From Anaerolineae bacterium (GTDB lineage Bacteria > Chloroflexota > Anaerolineae > Aggregatilineales > Ch27), in the NCBI GenBank assembly GCA_013178165.1, contig JABLXG010000007.1:71168-135167 (forward strand): a DNA stretch of 64,000 nucleotides. Reading direction: 5' to 3'. How positions within the stretch are numbered: the stretch's first letter is position 1; every line of letters begins with the position of its first letter. Made by a program: the position numbers and the translations under genes. Of this stretch, positions 8,845 through 17,961 are shown one piece after another. The notes under the pieces are model-generated. The model saw only the letters and a program-made list of their open reading frames with translations, was not told the DNA's origin and made no database searches.

Positions 8845-10134
8845 CTATTTGTACGCGCCAGGGTCAAAGGGCGTCGGCGTTGGAATGTTAGGTACGACCA
8901 GGGTCGGGATGGGTGACGCGTTGGGGTTGACCGTCAGTACCTGACGGCTGATGATCGGGCGTGGCACCACAATCAGCAGGAAGATGAGGATGGTCAGCCA
9001 GCCCAGTATCCGGCGTCGGATATCCAGCGGCGTAATATCATCATGGGGCGGCGGATGGCGCAGGCCGGTCAACGAGGCCAGGACAGCCCAGACCAGCCAG
9101 GTCGGCCAGAAGAAGATCCCGGCCAGGGCCAGCATGCCCAGAACCAGGTAAGCCAGCGGCCATGCCCGGCGGCCAAACAACGCATAAGCCACATGGCCGC
9201 CATCGAACTGACCCAGCGGAAGCAGGTTAAGCGCCGTCAGCAGCACACCGAACCATGCTGCCAGCGCCACCGGATGCAACAGGATAGCCCGGCTCAGGCT
9301 GCTTTCCACTAGCGGCGCGCCAAGCGCTTCCAGCAGAGGTGGTACCCCCACACCTCGGAAGATCAGATTGATCGGCGCGCCAAACGTAATCGGCGGCAAT
9401 AGCAACCCGATCACGAACATAGGCAGAGCTACCACCAGCCCGGCCAGCGGCCCGCTGATCCCTACATCAAACAGCGCCCGGCGTGTCTTGAGAGCACTGC
9501 GAATGAAGATCACCGCGCCCATCGTGCCCAGACTGCCGGGGATGGGCAGCGGGATGAAGAACGGTAGCGTAACCTTCACGCCGTGGCGACGAGCAGCAAG
9601 GTAATGGCCCATCTCATGCACGCCCAGAATAAACAGGAGCGTCAGGGCGAATGGCCCGCCCGCTGCCAGCGCTTCGGCCAGCCCCAGATCGGCGCCATTC
9701 AGGAGAAACGACGCAGCGTACACCGTCGAAGCGATCGTCGCCAGCAACAGGGCGATGTGTAACCACAGTGGCGAACGCCCGGAGGCGCGCACCGCCCGCC
9801 GCAGTGGGCCGCCGCCCGGTGCAGCCTGATCAGCATCGGCGATGCCCGGTACAACCAGAACGGTATCGACTTCGCCTTCCCGCTGCAAGAAGGCTGAATA
9901 GCCCAGCGGCGTCAGGCGTTCTTCCAGGTATAGAGCCGCCTCAGTGGCAGGCAGCACCAGTTGCCCGCGGAACAGCAGGCCACTGTGATCCCCACTGGCG
10001 ATCTGGTCGGTGATCTCGACGGCCATGACCGCCCTGACTGCTTCCTGTAGCGCGATCATCTGCGGATCGCTTTCAGACGCGGCAAAGGGCGGGGTTGGTT
10101 CTGGCGTTGCAGGCGGCAGCTCGTAGAGTGACAT
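8845..10134 (-). CDS. Site-2 protease family membrane metalloprotease (M50)
   Basis: 429 residues. The zinc motif HEMGH (H173-H177) sits inside a hydrophobic segment, and the second motif LLPLGQFDGGHVAYALFG supplies the conserved NxxPxxxxDG-like Asp. Several membrane segments lie between about residues 135 and 395. The first roughly 130 residues are soluble and resemble the N-terminal domain of EGY/YUP-type homologues. Such enzymes cut transmembrane segments of regulators; the substrate here is unknown. Its ATG shares the A of the dcd stop (TGATG at 10132-10136), so translation is probably coupled to dcd. The C-terminus ends in a Thr/Pro-rich tail (PNIPTPTPFDPGAYK). Confidence 0.88.
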   Translation of the reverse strand: MSLYELPPATPEPTPPFAASESDPQMIALQEAVRAVMAVEITDQIASGDHSGLLFRGQLVLPATEAALYLEERLTPLGYSAFLQREGEVDTVLVVPGIADADQAAPGGGPLRRAVRASGRSPLWLHIALLLATIASTVYAASFLLNGADLGLAEALAAGGPFALTLLFILGVHEMGHYLAARRHGVKVTLPFFIPLPIPGSLGTMGAVIFIRSALKTRRALFDVGISGPLAGLVVALPMFVIGLLLPPITFGAPINLIFRGVGVPPLLEALGAPLVESSLSRAILLHPVALAAWFGVLLTALNLLPLGQFDGGHVAYALFGRRAWPLAYLVLGMLALAGIFFWPTWLVWAVLASLTGLRHPPPHDDITPLDIRRRILGWLTILIFLLIVVPRPIISRQVLTVNPNASPIPTLVVPNIPTPTPFDPGAYK

Positions 10135-10697
10135 CAGACTTTAGGTAGCTCGATGTTCTGCTGATGCTGGTACTTGCCCTTCTTATCAGCGTAGGAAACT
10201 TCGCATTCCTCATCCGCCTCAAAAAATAGCACCTGGGCAATACCCTCATTGGGGTAAATCCGGGCGGGCAGCGGTGTGGTATTGCTGATCTCCAGTGTGA
10301 CATACCCTTCCCACTCCGGCTCAAAGGGCGTCACATTGACCACAATGCCACAGCGGGCATAGGTCGATTTACCCACGCAGATCGTCAGCACCCGGCGCGG
10401 GATGCGGAAGTACTCAACTGTGCGAGCCAGGGCGAACGAATTCGGCGGGATCAGAATCGGGTCGTCCGACACGATGTCCACCATCGAGGCCTTGTCAAAC
10501 CGCTTGGGGTCCACAATAGCGGAATGCACATTGGTGAACACCTTGAACTCGTTAGAAACCCGGATGTCGTAACCATACGATGATACGCCATAGCTGATCA
10601 CGCCGTTGCGAATCTGGCGATCCTCGAACGGCTCGATCATCCGGTGCTCCAGCGCCATTTTGCGAATCCAGTGATCCGGTTTCAGTCCCACCGGCAC
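10134..10697 (-). CDS. dcd: dCTP deaminase
   Basis: 187 residues, the usual length for dCTP deaminase of the dUTPase-like trimeric fold. Recognisable motifs are [15 protein letters not shown] (near residue 40), [11 protein letters not shown] (the Ser-Arg active-site loop), and [20 protein letters not shown] with the catalytic Glu in the TLEISN segment. The enzyme converts dCTP to dUTP, feeding thymidylate synthesis; some relatives also hydrolyse dUTP to dUMP, which I cannot decide here. argS lies 50 bases upstream and the site-2 protease overlaps downstream. Confidence 0.93.
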   Translation of the reverse strand: MPVGLKPDHWIRKMALEHRMIEPFEDRQIRNGVISYGVSSYGYDIRVSNEFKVFTNVHSAIVDPKRFDKASMVDIVSDDPILIPPNSFALARTVEYFRIPRRVLTICVGKSTYARCGIVVNVTPFEPEWEGYVTLEISNTTPLPARIYPNEGIAQVLFFEADEECEVSYADKKGKYQHQQNIELPKV

Positions 10698-10747
10698 GCC
10701 CCTTCCTACTCACCAGCAATCGATTATGCTCCTGCCAGCCCGAACTG

Positions 10748-12457
10748 TTACATCACATCCGGCGCGCTCATGCCCATCAACGTCAGCAGGCGCTTGAAGA
10801 CCACCTTCGCCGCCCGGTAAAAGCGTAACCGCGCCCGTGCTACGTCTTCCGGCACCTCGCTATGGAATACCCGCACATTGTCATACATCGGGTGAAACAG
10901 CCGGGCCGTTTCCAGGGCAAAGAAGGCGATCTGGTGCGGGGCCATCTCCTCCAGCGCGTAGATCAGCGTCTCGCCCAGCCGCAGCGCCTGCCGCAGGAAG
11001 GTTATTTCCGGCTCACCCAGCAGGCTCAGATCAGCGCCCGCATCACTGAAGCCCCGTTGCTCCGCCATACGGAAGATACCCGCGCAACGTACATGAGCAT
11101 TCTGGATGTAGTACACCGGGTTTTCGTTGTTCTGAGCAACGGCCAGGTCGAGGTCAAACTCGACATCGGTATTGGCGCTGCGAGCCAGCAGGAAGTAACG
11201 CACCGAATCCGCGCCTACTTCGTCAATCACAGCATCCACCGGGATGACATCCCCGGCCCGTGTGCTGCCCTTGATCAGCGCCCCACCGCGATAGATACGC
11301 ACCATCTGGTGGATGATCACATGCAACCGCGACGGATCGTAGCCCAGCGCCTGCAGGCCGCGCTGCACGACTTTGTACTGCGTACCATGGTCAGCGCCCA
11401 GCACGTTCACCAGCAGGTCAAAGCCGCGCTCCATCTTGTTGACATGATAGGCGATGTCTGGCAGGGTATACGTTGGCTCACCGCTGGCCTTGACCAGAAC
11501 GCGATCCTTCTCATCACCCAGAGCGGTGGAGCGGAACCAGGCTGCATTCGCCGCACCGCTGGTGGCGGCCTGTGCCCGTTCGGCCTCGCTGGCCCCTTCC
11601 CAGACCGGCGCGTCGTAGATGTAGCCGCGCTCACGCAGCGCCTCCAGTGTCCGCCAGACCGAGCCATCTTCATACAGGCTGTTCTCGTTAAAGAACACGT
11701 CATGGCGCACGCCCAGCCGCAGGAGCGAGGCCCGGATCCATTCGAAGATCACCTTCTCGGCATATTCCTTGAAGGGCGGCCAGTCGGCTTCACGCCAAGC
11801 ATCACCCACCTCAGCGACCAGCCGCGCAGCTACCTCGGCCAGGTATTCGCCCGCGTAGCCTTCTTCCGGCAGCGGCGCATCCTGGCCGAGCGCCTGCAGG
11901 TAACGCGCTCGCAGGGAGCGCCCCAGCATCTCCATCTGGCGCCCGGCGTTGTTGAAGTAGTACTCGCGCTCAACCCGGTAACCGACGGCCTCCAGCACGC
12001 GGGCGATCGAATCGCCGATGACTGCGCCGCGCGTGCGGCCAATATGCAGCGGCCCGGTCGGGTTAGCGCTGACAAATTCCACCTGGGCGCGTTTGCCGGC
12101 CCCGATCTGCAGGGCACAGAAGTCATCGCCCTCGGCGATAATCGTCTCCACCTGCTGCTTGAGCCAGTCGTCGCTCAGGCGGAAGTTGATGAAACCCGGC
12201 CCGGCCACCTCCGCTGCGCCAGCAAACGGTGCATCCGGAAGATGCCGGACAATGATCGCTGCGATCTCCGCCGGTGGCTTGCGGGCCAGGCGGCCCAGCT
12301 GCATCGCCACTGGCGTGGCGTAGTCAGCGAAGCCGGGATTGTTCGGCGGCTGCACCCGGACCTCCGGGATTTCAAAAAGCGGCAGGTCCCCTGCCGCCTG
12401 GGCGTGTTCGATGGCTTCGTGCACCAGCCGGGCATATTCGTGCGTCAGAACCTTCAA
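10748..12457 (-). CDS. argS: Arginyl-tRNA synthetase
   Basis: 569 residues from TTG 12457. I prefer this start because GAGGAG ends 9 bases upstream and the N-terminal additional domain (LKVLTHEYARLVHEAIEHA) then begins as expected; there is no in-frame ATG nearby except one at 12511 inside the divergent-looking leader. The class I HIGH signature is in SANPTGPLHIGRTRGAVIGD. The ArgS region near KGSTRAGDVIPVDAVIDEVG replaces a KMSK motif, as in many ArgS. The C-terminal anticodon-binding DALR domain runs from about residue 450 to the end (QNAHVRCAGI ... FHPMYDNVRV). Charges tRNA-Arg in the cytoplasm. Confidence 0.94.
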   Translation of the reverse strand: MKVLTHEYARLVHEAIEHAQAAGDLPLFEIPEVRVQPPNNPGFADYATPVAMQLGRLARKPPAEIAAIIVRHLPDAPFAGAAEVAGPGFINFRLSDDWLKQQVETIIAEGDDFCALQIGAGKRAQVEFVSANPTGPLHIGRTRGAVIGDSIARVLEAVGYRVEREYYFNNAGRQMEMLGRSLRARYLQALGQDAPLPEEGYAGEYLAEVAARLVAEVGDAWREADWPPFKEYAEKVIFEWIRASLLRLGVRHDVFFNENSLYEDGSVWRTLEALRERGYIYDAPVWEGASEAERAQAATSGAANAAWFRSTALGDEKDRVLVKASGEPTYTLPDIAYHVNKMERGFDLLVNVLGADHGTQYKVVQRGLQALGYDPSRLHVIIHQMVRIYRGGALIKGSTRAGDVIPVDAVIDEVGADSVRYFLLARSANTDVEFDLDLAVAQNNENPVYYIQNAHVRCAGIFRMAEQRGFSDAGADLSLLGEPEITFLRQALRLGETLIYALEEMAPHQIAFFALETARLFHPMYDNVRVFHSEVPEDVARARLRFYRAAKVVFKRLLTLMGMSAPDVM

Positions 12458-12526
12458 CGTCGCACACTCCTCATGCGGATACCTGCGGGCTGACCCGCGC
12501 CATTCTAGCATGAGCCTGCGGGTGTT

Positions 12527-13405
12527 TCAACAGCCGCCTTCCCGGAGCAACGGTAGCAGTTCGATCACCCCATCTTCGCCTACCGTCGCTCGTTGCTCGC
12601 AGGAGAGGCAGACCCACACCCCGCCTTCCGCCGGGATCATCTGCCCGGTGCAACAGGCTGGACAGCGCAAAATCTCGGCCAGCGGGCGTGGCCCCACCGG
12701 CGTGGAAGTTCCCGCTTTGTGCGCCCAGAACAGGTCGTAATCGACCTGCCAGCGCTCATGCTGCACATCGACCAGCCCCAGTTCGTCCGTCAACCACGCC
12801 TGCATGGCCGCGGTGGAAAGTGTCTTGCCGGGCATCAGGCGGGCGTCCGTCCCGGTGCGGTTGGTGATCAGCAGTGTCCCACCGGGGCGCAGCACCCGAA
12901 CCAGTTCGCGTAGATCCTCCCGCGCTCCGGGGAAGAATTCCCAGGCCTCGATGCAGGTCACCACATCAAATGTATTATCGAAAAACGGCAAATCGCTGGC
13001 CGTGTGCCAGATCAGCGCTGCCCGATGCTGGCGGTACAGCTTGAGCGCCGCCCGAAAAAGCATCTTCCGGCTAATGTCCAGGCCAACCACCCGGCCCTGG
13101 AAATCATCCTGTTCCAGCAGCAGGGCGGGCATCCGTCCGGTGCCGGTAGCGACATCGAGCACCAGCGGCGCAGCCACGCCCTCCGCCTGCAACCGGTGAA
13201 GCAGCGGACGCGCCAGGAAGAAGGTCTCGTAGACTGGATCGTAGTTCTTGGTGCGATCGTAGCGGAAGGCATACCAGTCGTAGAGCAGCGCCACCACCCG
13301 CCAGCCGAGATACATCCCCTCTGTCAGCCACAGCAGGTACCACAGCCCGACGCCCAGCACGATCAGCGTGCCCAGCCCGATCAGAATCAACGCCAGCGGT
13401 TCCAT
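12527..13405 (-). CDS. Membrane-anchored methyltransferase with C-terminal zinc ribbon
   Basis: 292 residues. An N-terminal hydrophobic helix (about residues 4-30) is followed by a class I methyltransferase domain: VLDVATGTGRMPALLL (motif I), VVGLDISRKML, FDNTFDVVTCIEAWEFFP and LRELVRVLRPGGTLLITNRTG. After residue 230 a small ribbon follows with two Cys pairs, CPAC and CLSC, about 20 residues apart, consistent with one zinc ion. The order membrane anchor, methyltransferase, zinc ribbon is uncommon. Its ATG overlaps the stop of the upstream epimerase gene by one base (TGATG), so the two are translationally coupled and may act on the same, perhaps lipid, substrate (inference). Confidence 0.85.
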   Translation of the reverse strand: MEPLALILIGLGTLIVLGVGLWYLLWLTEGMYLGWRVVALLYDWYAFRYDRTKNYDPVYETFFLARPLLHRLQAEGVAAPLVLDVATGTGRMPALLLEQDDFQGRVVGLDISRKMLFRAALKLYRQHRAALIWHTASDLPFFDNTFDVVTCIEAWEFFPGAREDLRELVRVLRPGGTLLITNRTGTDARLMPGKTLSTAAMQAWLTDELGLVDVQHERWQVDYDLFWAHKAGTSTPVGPRPLAEILRCPACCTGQMIPAEGGVWVCLSCEQRATVGEDGVIELLPLLREGGC

Positions 13406-14400
13406 CAGGCCAGCTGCCCCGTCTCCCGCAGCCAGGCTTCAGCCCGGCGCATACCTTCCACCAGGCTGACGCGCGGACGCCAGCCCAGCCGGTCGGCGGC
13501 ACGGTTCATGCTGTAGCCCCGCCGCCGGGCCACCAGGCCCGCGACCATCTGACGGATCGGTTGTGGTTCCCCGCGCAAGCGTAGCCACGGCTCCAGTATT
13601 GCCGCGCCAGTCAGCAGCAGAGACGCTGGCACCGGGATCAACCACTGATGCCCGGCCATCGCCGCGTACGCGCCCAGGAATTGCCGCCAGGTCACCGGCT
13701 CATCGGAGACAGCGTTGAACACACATCCCACCGCCGCCGGATGCTCCGCCGCAACCAGCAGGAGGTCGACCACATCCTCGACATAGATCACCGGGCAGTA
13801 GGCCGTTCCATCGCCCGGCAGGGGAGCAGGTCGCCGCCGCATCACCGCGAAGAACCGTCCCGTCCAGAAGTGCGATCCCGGCCCGTAGATCATACCCGGT
13901 CGGATCACCGTCGCCTCCACGCCCAGTTCGCCCGCTCGACGAAACAGCACCTGCTCGCCCAGCGCCTTGCTCTGGGCATAATGCTCCAGGCCAGGACGCG
14001 GGGGCAAACCCTCATGCATGATTCCGGGCCGGTCATAACCATAGACAGCGATGCTGCTGACATGGACAATCCGGCGGACTTCGGCGGCGCAGGCCGCCTC
14101 AACCAGTTGCCCCACCGTCGTGACGTTGACCCGGTATTGCTCCGCTGCCGGGCCGCCTGTAGCCGCTGCGACGTTGAATACCACCGTGCAGCCAGCCACC
14201 GCACGCTGCAAAGCCTCTGCATCGTTCAGGTCGCCCACACATAGCTCTGTGCCACGCGCGGCAATCTCCGCACCGCGCGCCTCCGAGCGCACCAGACCAC
14301 GCACACGGACGCCTTCCGCCAGCAGGCGGGTAGCCAGCGCACCGCCCAGGAAACCACCTGCCCCGGTAACCAGCACCTGCTGGCCGCGCAATGCCGTCAT
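13405..14400 (-). CDS. NAD(P)-dependent epimerase/dehydratase (extended SDR)
   Basis: 331 residues. The Rossmann motif GAGGFLGG (residues 12-19) and the catalytic YAQSK (YxxxK) of extended short-chain dehydrogenases are present, with a preceding SSIAVYG as the Ser region. Relatives include NDP-sugar epimerases, 3-beta-hydroxysteroid dehydrogenase-like and hopanoid-associated sugar epimerases; the substrate cannot be named from sequence. Downstream overlap with the membrane methyltransferase suggests a shared pathway, perhaps lipid or glycolipid modification. Confidence 0.88.
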   Translation of the reverse strand: MTALRGQQVLVTGAGGFLGGALATRLLAEGVRVRGLVRSEARGAEIAARGTELCVGDLNDAEALQRAVAGCTVVFNVAAATGGPAAEQYRVNVTTVGQLVEAACAAEVRRIVHVSSIAVYGYDRPGIMHEGLPPRPGLEHYAQSKALGEQVLFRRAGELGVEATVIRPGMIYGPGSHFWTGRFFAVMRRRPAPLPGDGTAYCPVIYVEDVVDLLLVAAEHPAAVGCVFNAVSDEPVTWRQFLGAYAAMAGHQWLIPVPASLLLTGAAILEPWLRLRGEPQPIRQMVAGLVARRRGYSMNRAADRLGWRPRVSLVEGMRRAEAWLRETGQLA

Positions 14401-14413
14401 AGACCGTCTGCCC

Positions 14414-15331
14414 CTACTCCGGATGCATCTCCGCCGCTGTCACCACCACACCCTGCGTATCGACCAGCAGCGTCCAGACCCGCGAGAGGATATCCCGGCT
14501 GTCAAAGATGGACTGCACCGCATCGGCGATCCGGTAGTGGTTGGCCGCAGCGAAGATCAACAGGGCCGGGCCATTGCCGCTGATCGTCACGCCAAGCGCC
14601 CCGCTCTTGATCGCCGCTTCCACCGCTTCCCGATACCCCGGAATGTATTCGCCAAGATATGGATCAAGCACCCGATCGGCCAGCACCTGGCTCAACAGCC
14701 TGAAGTCACCACCACGAAGAGCCTCAACCATCAGCTCCGCCCGTCCAATATTGGCCACAGCGTCCGCATAAGCGATCGTCGCTGGCAGTGACATATCCTC
14801 CGGGTCGTAGTGTTCCAGCTGGGGAGCGACAACCAGGACTTTCAGCGGCGCCACATCGACGCGCCGGAAAACAGCGCCGCTGTCTCCCCTGGCGGCAATG
14901 GTCAGTCCGCCCAACATCGCCGCAACCAGCCCATCGGCGCGCCCCAGAATCTCCACCCCCAGGGCAATCAGATCATCGCGCGTCAGCGGCATCCCCATCA
15001 GGTTGTTGGCTCCGATCAGTCCGGCCACGGTCATCGCCTCTTCCGCGCCCAGGCCGATGTTGAGAGGGATGGCATTGCGCACATCCAGGCGCAACCCCAG
15101 CGGGGAATCCTCCACCTGCTGGAACACGCGCACCGCCGCGTACATCACTGGATGGTAGCAATCAGCAGGCAGATCGGCGCCGCCTTCGCCATGCGTTTCG
15201 ATCAACAGCGTGCTATCGCTGCGCTCGACAAAAGCGGCGCTCACATGCAGGCCCAGCGCCAGACCCAGGCTCTCAATGCCAGGCCCCAGATTGGTGCAGA
15301 CTGCGGGAACGGTCACTCGCGCTTTGCGCAT
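14414..15331 (-). CDS. Homoserine-kinase-like GHMP family protein with degenerate active site
   Basis: 305 residues from ATG 15331, preceded by AGGAG at 5 bases; an upstream in-frame GTG at 15373 lacks one. Overall ThrB-like: N-terminal VPAVCTNLGPGIESLGLAL, and C-terminal GALGVTISGNGPALLIFA (GHMP motif 3). Several kinase residues differ from the family. The ATP loop PxxxGLGSS reads PLNIGLGAE (A96, E97). The substrate segment usually GHPDNVAPALLGG reads GRADGLVAAMLGG (R131, A132, G134), and the Asp of GFDSLG is Glu20. It may be a diverged kinase, use another phosphodonor, or be a pseudo-enzyme. No other threonine-pathway gene is nearby, so I withhold the symbol thrB. Confidence 0.8.
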   Translation of the reverse strand: MRKARVTVPAVCTNLGPGIESLGLALGLHVSAAFVERSDSTLLIETHGEGGADLPADCYHPVMYAAVRVFQQVEDSPLGLRLDVRNAIPLNIGLGAEEAMTVAGLIGANNLMGMPLTRDDLIALGVEILGRADGLVAAMLGGLTIAARGDSGAVFRRVDVAPLKVLVVAPQLEHYDPEDMSLPATIAYADAVANIGRAELMVEALRGGDFRLLSQVLADRVLDPYLGEYIPGYREAVEAAIKSGALGVTISGNGPALLIFAAANHYRIADAVQSIFDSRDILSRVWTLLVDTQGVVVTAAEMHPE

Positions 15332-15381
15332 GGTCGCTCCTGTACCGGGCTGTACAGCGGCCCGTTTCACCACACGCCGGG

Positions 15382-17922
15382 TCAGGCCAACGGATCAGAT
15401 CGATCAGGTTTATCCGGCCTGACCCGCACCGACACCTGCTGCCGCCCGTTTGATCCTTTGCGCTGGCGCGGGCCGGGCGGCGGGGTTGGCCGGTAGTGAC
15501 TGGCGGCAGGGGCTGAGGGTTCAGGGGTAGCATCGTCGCTGATGATCTGCCAGCGGGCGCTCCGCACGCGCCGCTGTGTGCCGCTCGCAAACGTGATGAT
15601 CGCCCCGCCGGCGCTGCGCTGGACGGTCACGCCGTGCTGCCGCACTCGCACCGGCCAGGGCAGCGCATACGCCCCCCCGATCGCCACGCGGCGCGGCGAA
15701 AGTATCACAAAGCCCATCAGCCGCCACAGCAAATGCAGCGGCGCTATCCCGCTGATGTGGTTGCGCTCGCCCAGGCCTTCCGGCGCATCGCTGTTGTAGC
15801 CCGCTCGAAAGGCCTTCTCCGTCGTCAGCGTATGCATCCGGGCAGCCAGCAGGCGCTCCAGAAGTTGGACTGCCAGATCAGGCCGTCCGGCGTCAATCAG
15901 CGCTTCGCCCAGCAGGGCGTTCCACAGCGGCCATACCCCGCCGATCCCGTCGCGCTGAGCCGGGTCAAAGGCCGGATCATCCGCCGGGACAATTGAGATT
16001 CCATAAGGTCGCCAGTAACGCGCCGGGTCGATCAAAGCGGCAATCAACCGCGCGCGCCGGTCAGGATCGCCAGCCCCGGCCCACAGCGGCAACAGCAACG
16101 CGGCGTTATGGCGGGTCCAATCCACGCTGCGCACCTGCACCGTGTACACGCGGCTCAACCCCTCCGGGATCACCCGGCCAACGCGGGCAAAGATTCCGGC
16201 GGTTGTCGCCGTACCCAGACCACGGTGCCACAGGAAATCATCCCCTTCCAGCGTCTCCACGATCGCCCGCCCATCCGCCCCACCGCCTTCCAGCGTCAGG
16301 CGCATGGCGGGACGGTGATCGCGCCCGCCTTCCACACGAACGATCAGGCGGTTGGCTGGCTGCAGATCGAGCGCCGGGAACAGGGTCTGGTCACCCGGCC
16401 CTTCCGCTACAAGCAAGCCGGGCGCCGTCACATGAGCATCGCGGTCACGGTAATGGTAGGCGCCCGCAGCAGCATCCCACAGGGCATTCAGCTGAGCCTG
16501 CAGACCCTCCAGCCGCCGCTGCACAGATGCTGCAGCCGCCTTTTCGCCCAGCAGGTCGGCCATCAGCAGCAGGCTACGCGCTTCGCCAGTTAACAAAGCG
16601 GCCAGATCGGGTGCTTCTGCAGCACGGATATCGGCGTTCTGGGCGCCGCGCCAGGTGGGTGAAAAAGCGGGATTGCCGGGAAACGCGCTCTGGGTGACCG
16701 ATTGCCATTCCGGCAGGCCATCACCGTCCCGATCTACGTCCGGCGCAAACCACCGCTCGAAGAAACGCACCAGCGCGGGAAAGACCTCGCGCAGGAAAGC
16801 GCGATCCCCGCTATAGGTATGGATCTGCCAGGCGGTTGACGCCAGCAGCGGCAGGCTGAGCAACCCACTCCGCTGGCCGCCAGGGCCGGGCCGGGCATCT
16901 ACAAACCCGTCGGGGGCCGCCGAAGCCAGAACTTGCCGCAGAATACCCTGCGCCAGTTCCGGCCCAGCCGGGGCCAGCGCAGTCAACGCCAGGTAGAGTT
17001 CATCCGCTGCCGCACCGCGCCATGTGTCCGGGTGATCGCTGCCATCGCCCCGCAGGCTGTAACCGCGCCCCGGCGTGCGAGCCAGTACCAGCGCCGGTTC
17101 CGCTGCGCCTGCCACCGGCCCCACCAGACCGCCAAGCGCCACCCGGTAACTCATAGCGATGGTCGCGTCCCGCGCCAGGTCACCGGTTTCGATCTGCGGG
17201 ATGGCTGCATTGATCTCGCGGAGGCGCTCCAGATGGCTGTTCCAGTCCTCCTGATACAGCCAGTGATCCGCCAGGGCCAGCGATTCACCCAGGGATGGCC
17301 GCGCTGCATGAACCCAGCGGATAGCCACCTGTTCGCCCGGCGGGAGCGATAGCCGCGCCGCCAGTTTGGGGCTGGGGCTGCTGGAGGCGCGCACCGCATG
17401 CATCAGGATCACCGGTTGAAGGTTACCCACATCAGGCAGATGCAGGGCGTACTGGCCGCTATCGAGAGTCAGGACGTTGACCTTGCCGCTCTGCTGCTCG
17501 GTCATGATTTGGGCGAACAGATCAGCGCCGGCTTCCAGCTGGCGATCCCCCAGATTGTGCAGGGTGAAGCGCCCGCCGATCGCGTGCGAGGTCATCGCCC
17601 ATACTTCCAGCAGGACGCTGAGCACAGGCAGCGGTTGCGCGCTCAAGCGCAGGTAGCTGGGCCAGAATGTATGCAACACCGGCTTGCCACTGTAAGCAGA
17701 CGCCTCATAGACAACCTGCCCATCCACCACCCACATTGGCACCAGCCGCGCCAGACCACAGCGCCCGCCATAGCGCGTTTCCAGCACCAGGGCGGGCGAC
17801 TGTTCTTCCCCGATGACCAGTTCCCAGATCTGATCATCGCCATAGTCAGTATGAAATTGCCTGGCATCCGCCGCCAGGCACAGCGATAACGGGTCTGCGC
17901 TGGTGAGCTGCCAGTTACGCAT
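15382..17922 (-). CDS. Large (alpha/alpha)6-barrel glycosidase-like protein
   Basis: 846 residues. No signal peptide is seen, so it is probably cytoplasmic. The central part (about residues 280-720) has the alternating helix pattern of six-hairpin glycosidases: TWRGAAADELYLALTAL, LLASTAWQIHTYSGDRAFLREVFPALVRFFERWF, DRDGDGLPEWQS, GIGGVWPLWNALLGEALIDAGRPDLA. These resemble GH63/MGH-like and amylo-1,6-glucosidase-like families. The N-terminal 250 residues look like a beta-rich domain. The last 70 residues are a basic, Pro-rich tail. Substrate unknown. It lies between the lipoprotein gene (39 bases upstream) and the GHMP gene (50 bases downstream), probably in one transcript. Confidence 0.7.
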   Translation of the reverse strand: MRNWQLTSADPLSLCLAADARQFHTDYGDDQIWELVIGEEQSPALVLETRYGGRCGLARLVPMWVVDGQVVYEASAYSGKPVLHTFWPSYLRLSAQPLPVLSVLLEVWAMTSHAIGGRFTLHNLGDRQLEAGADLFAQIMTEQQSGKVNVLTLDSGQYALHLPDVGNLQPVILMHAVRASSSPSPKLAARLSLPPGEQVAIRWVHAARPSLGESLALADHWLYQEDWNSHLERLREINAAIPQIETGDLARDATIAMSYRVALGGLVGPVAGAAEPALVLARTPGRGYSLRGDGSDHPDTWRGAAADELYLALTALAPAGPELAQGILRQVLASAAPDGFVDARPGPGGQRSGLLSLPLLASTAWQIHTYSGDRAFLREVFPALVRFFERWFAPDVDRDGDGLPEWQSVTQSAFPGNPAFSPTWRGAQNADIRAAEAPDLAALLTGEARSLLLMADLLGEKAAAASVQRRLEGLQAQLNALWDAAAGAYHYRDRDAHVTAPGLLVAEGPGDQTLFPALDLQPANRLIVRVEGGRDHRPAMRLTLEGGGADGRAIVETLEGDDFLWHRGLGTATTAGIFARVGRVIPEGLSRVYTVQVRSVDWTRHNAALLLPLWAGAGDPDRRARLIAALIDPARYWRPYGISIVPADDPAFDPAQRDGIGGVWPLWNALLGEALIDAGRPDLAVQLLERLLAARMHTLTTEKAFRAGYNSDAPEGLGERNHISGIAPLHLLWRLMGFVILSPRRVAIGGAYALPWPVRVRQHGVTVQRSAGGAIITFASGTQRRVRSARWQIISDDATPEPSAPAASHYRPTPPPGPRQRKGSNGRQQVSVRVRPDKPDRSDPLA

Positions 17923-17961
17923 GATCCTCCTCCCCGGAGGCGCGGGGTGGCTGCTGCGGCG

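Noticed and set aside
10862-12493. Long plus-strand open frame (543 codons) opposite argS
   Set aside because: Entirely antisense to a clear ArgS; its translation is His/Gln/Arg-rich without recognisable domains.
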